From positions 1-21,683 of the forward strand of contig NZOF01000125.1 in assembly GCA_002695185.1 (NCBI GenBank): 21,683 nt of DNA, given 5' to 3'. The DNA is from Erythrobacter sp. (GTDB lineage Bacteria > Pseudomonadota > Alphaproteobacteria > Sphingomonadales > Sphingomonadaceae). Shown one piece after another: positions 21,675 to 21,683 of this stretch (position 1 is the first letter of the stretch; every line of letters begins with the position of its first letter). Under the pieces are notes generated by a model. It saw only the letters and a program-made list of their open reading frames with translations. It was not told where the DNA came from and did no database searches. The position numbers and the translations under genes were made by a program.

Positions 21675-21683
21675 CCGGCGCGG
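21671..21683 (+). CDS. trbD: Start of next trb gene (likely trbD), truncated by window
   Basis: An ATG at 21671 overlapping the TrbC stop (ATGA) opens MTGA before the window ends. In trb operons the next gene is trbD, a small inner-membrane protein. Identity is inferred from position and coupling only. Confidence 0.6.

Larger units (their letters stand above)
3340..21683. mobile_element. Putative integrative and conjugative element (right end outside window)
   Basis: A tyrosine integrase (3583-4935) sits just inside the left boundary, followed by defence-type cargo and then a CopG-trbB-trbC conjugation module running off the right edge. This layout is typical of trb-type ICEs in Proteobacteria. 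The left boundary is set only by the terminator at 3305-3338 and the integrase. No att repeat could be confirmed because the right end is missing. Part of the cargo may be chromosomal or from a second element. Confidence 0.5.

Noticed and set aside
1..21683. CRISPR array or rRNA genes
   Set aside because: No regularly spaced repeats and no rRNA-like sequence were found anywhere in the window.

Overview
This is a GC-rich window from what looks like an alphaproteobacterium. The clues are an omega subunit of alphaproteobacterial type, an NDUFS4-like complex I accessory protein, and a trb conjugation module with the CopG-trbB-trbC order common in Alphaproteobacteria. These assignments are recalled from family knowledge; no search was run.

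Left flank (1-3338). The 3' end of a glycogen-debranching (amylo-alpha-1,6-glucosidase) gene converges on a small unknown gene across a shared hairpin. A compact stress operon follows: Hsp20, an NDUFS4-like protein with an extra C-terminal domain, an accessory RNA polymerase omega-like subunit and an SPW-repeat membrane protein. It ends at a near-perfect intrinsic terminator.

Mobile element (about 3340 to beyond the right edge). A tyrosine integrase opens what looks like an integrative and conjugative element. The trb module (CopG regulator, TrbB ATPase, TrbC pilin, first codons of the next gene) is at the far right. Between them lies cargo. (a) A complete SPARTA-type short Argonaute system on the minus strand (TIR-APAZ plus catalytically dead PIWI protein). 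(b) A divergent Fic AMP-transferase gene, sharing with SPARTA an intergenic region full of TTTAAGC half-sites, followed by a broken AAA/OLD-type ATPase gene. (c) A His-rich exported protein, a SAM methyltransferase and a Tat-exported transglutaminase-like protein. (d) A decayed AbiEi/AbiEii type IV toxin-antitoxin pair. (e) A tightly coupled seven-gene operon: DUF6932 NTase-like (frameshifted), XRE-ImmA/IrrE, DUF4186-like zinc protein, radical SAM enzyme, DPPW methylase, ASCH protein and P-loop kinase. (f) A truncated helicase-nuclease relic.

The best-supported defence system is SPARTA, which is a known type: guide-directed recognition of invader nucleic acid triggers TIR-mediated NAD depletion. 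The best candidate for something undescribed is the operon at 12746-18584. Its start/stop overlaps, single palindrome-containing promoter and combination of radical SAM, methylase, ASCH and kinase chemistry with an XRE-protease regulator suggest one pathway, possibly nucleotide or nucleic-acid modification. The decayed genes (AAA ATPase, AbiE pair, helicase, frameshifted NTase) show repeated turnover of defence-type cargo.
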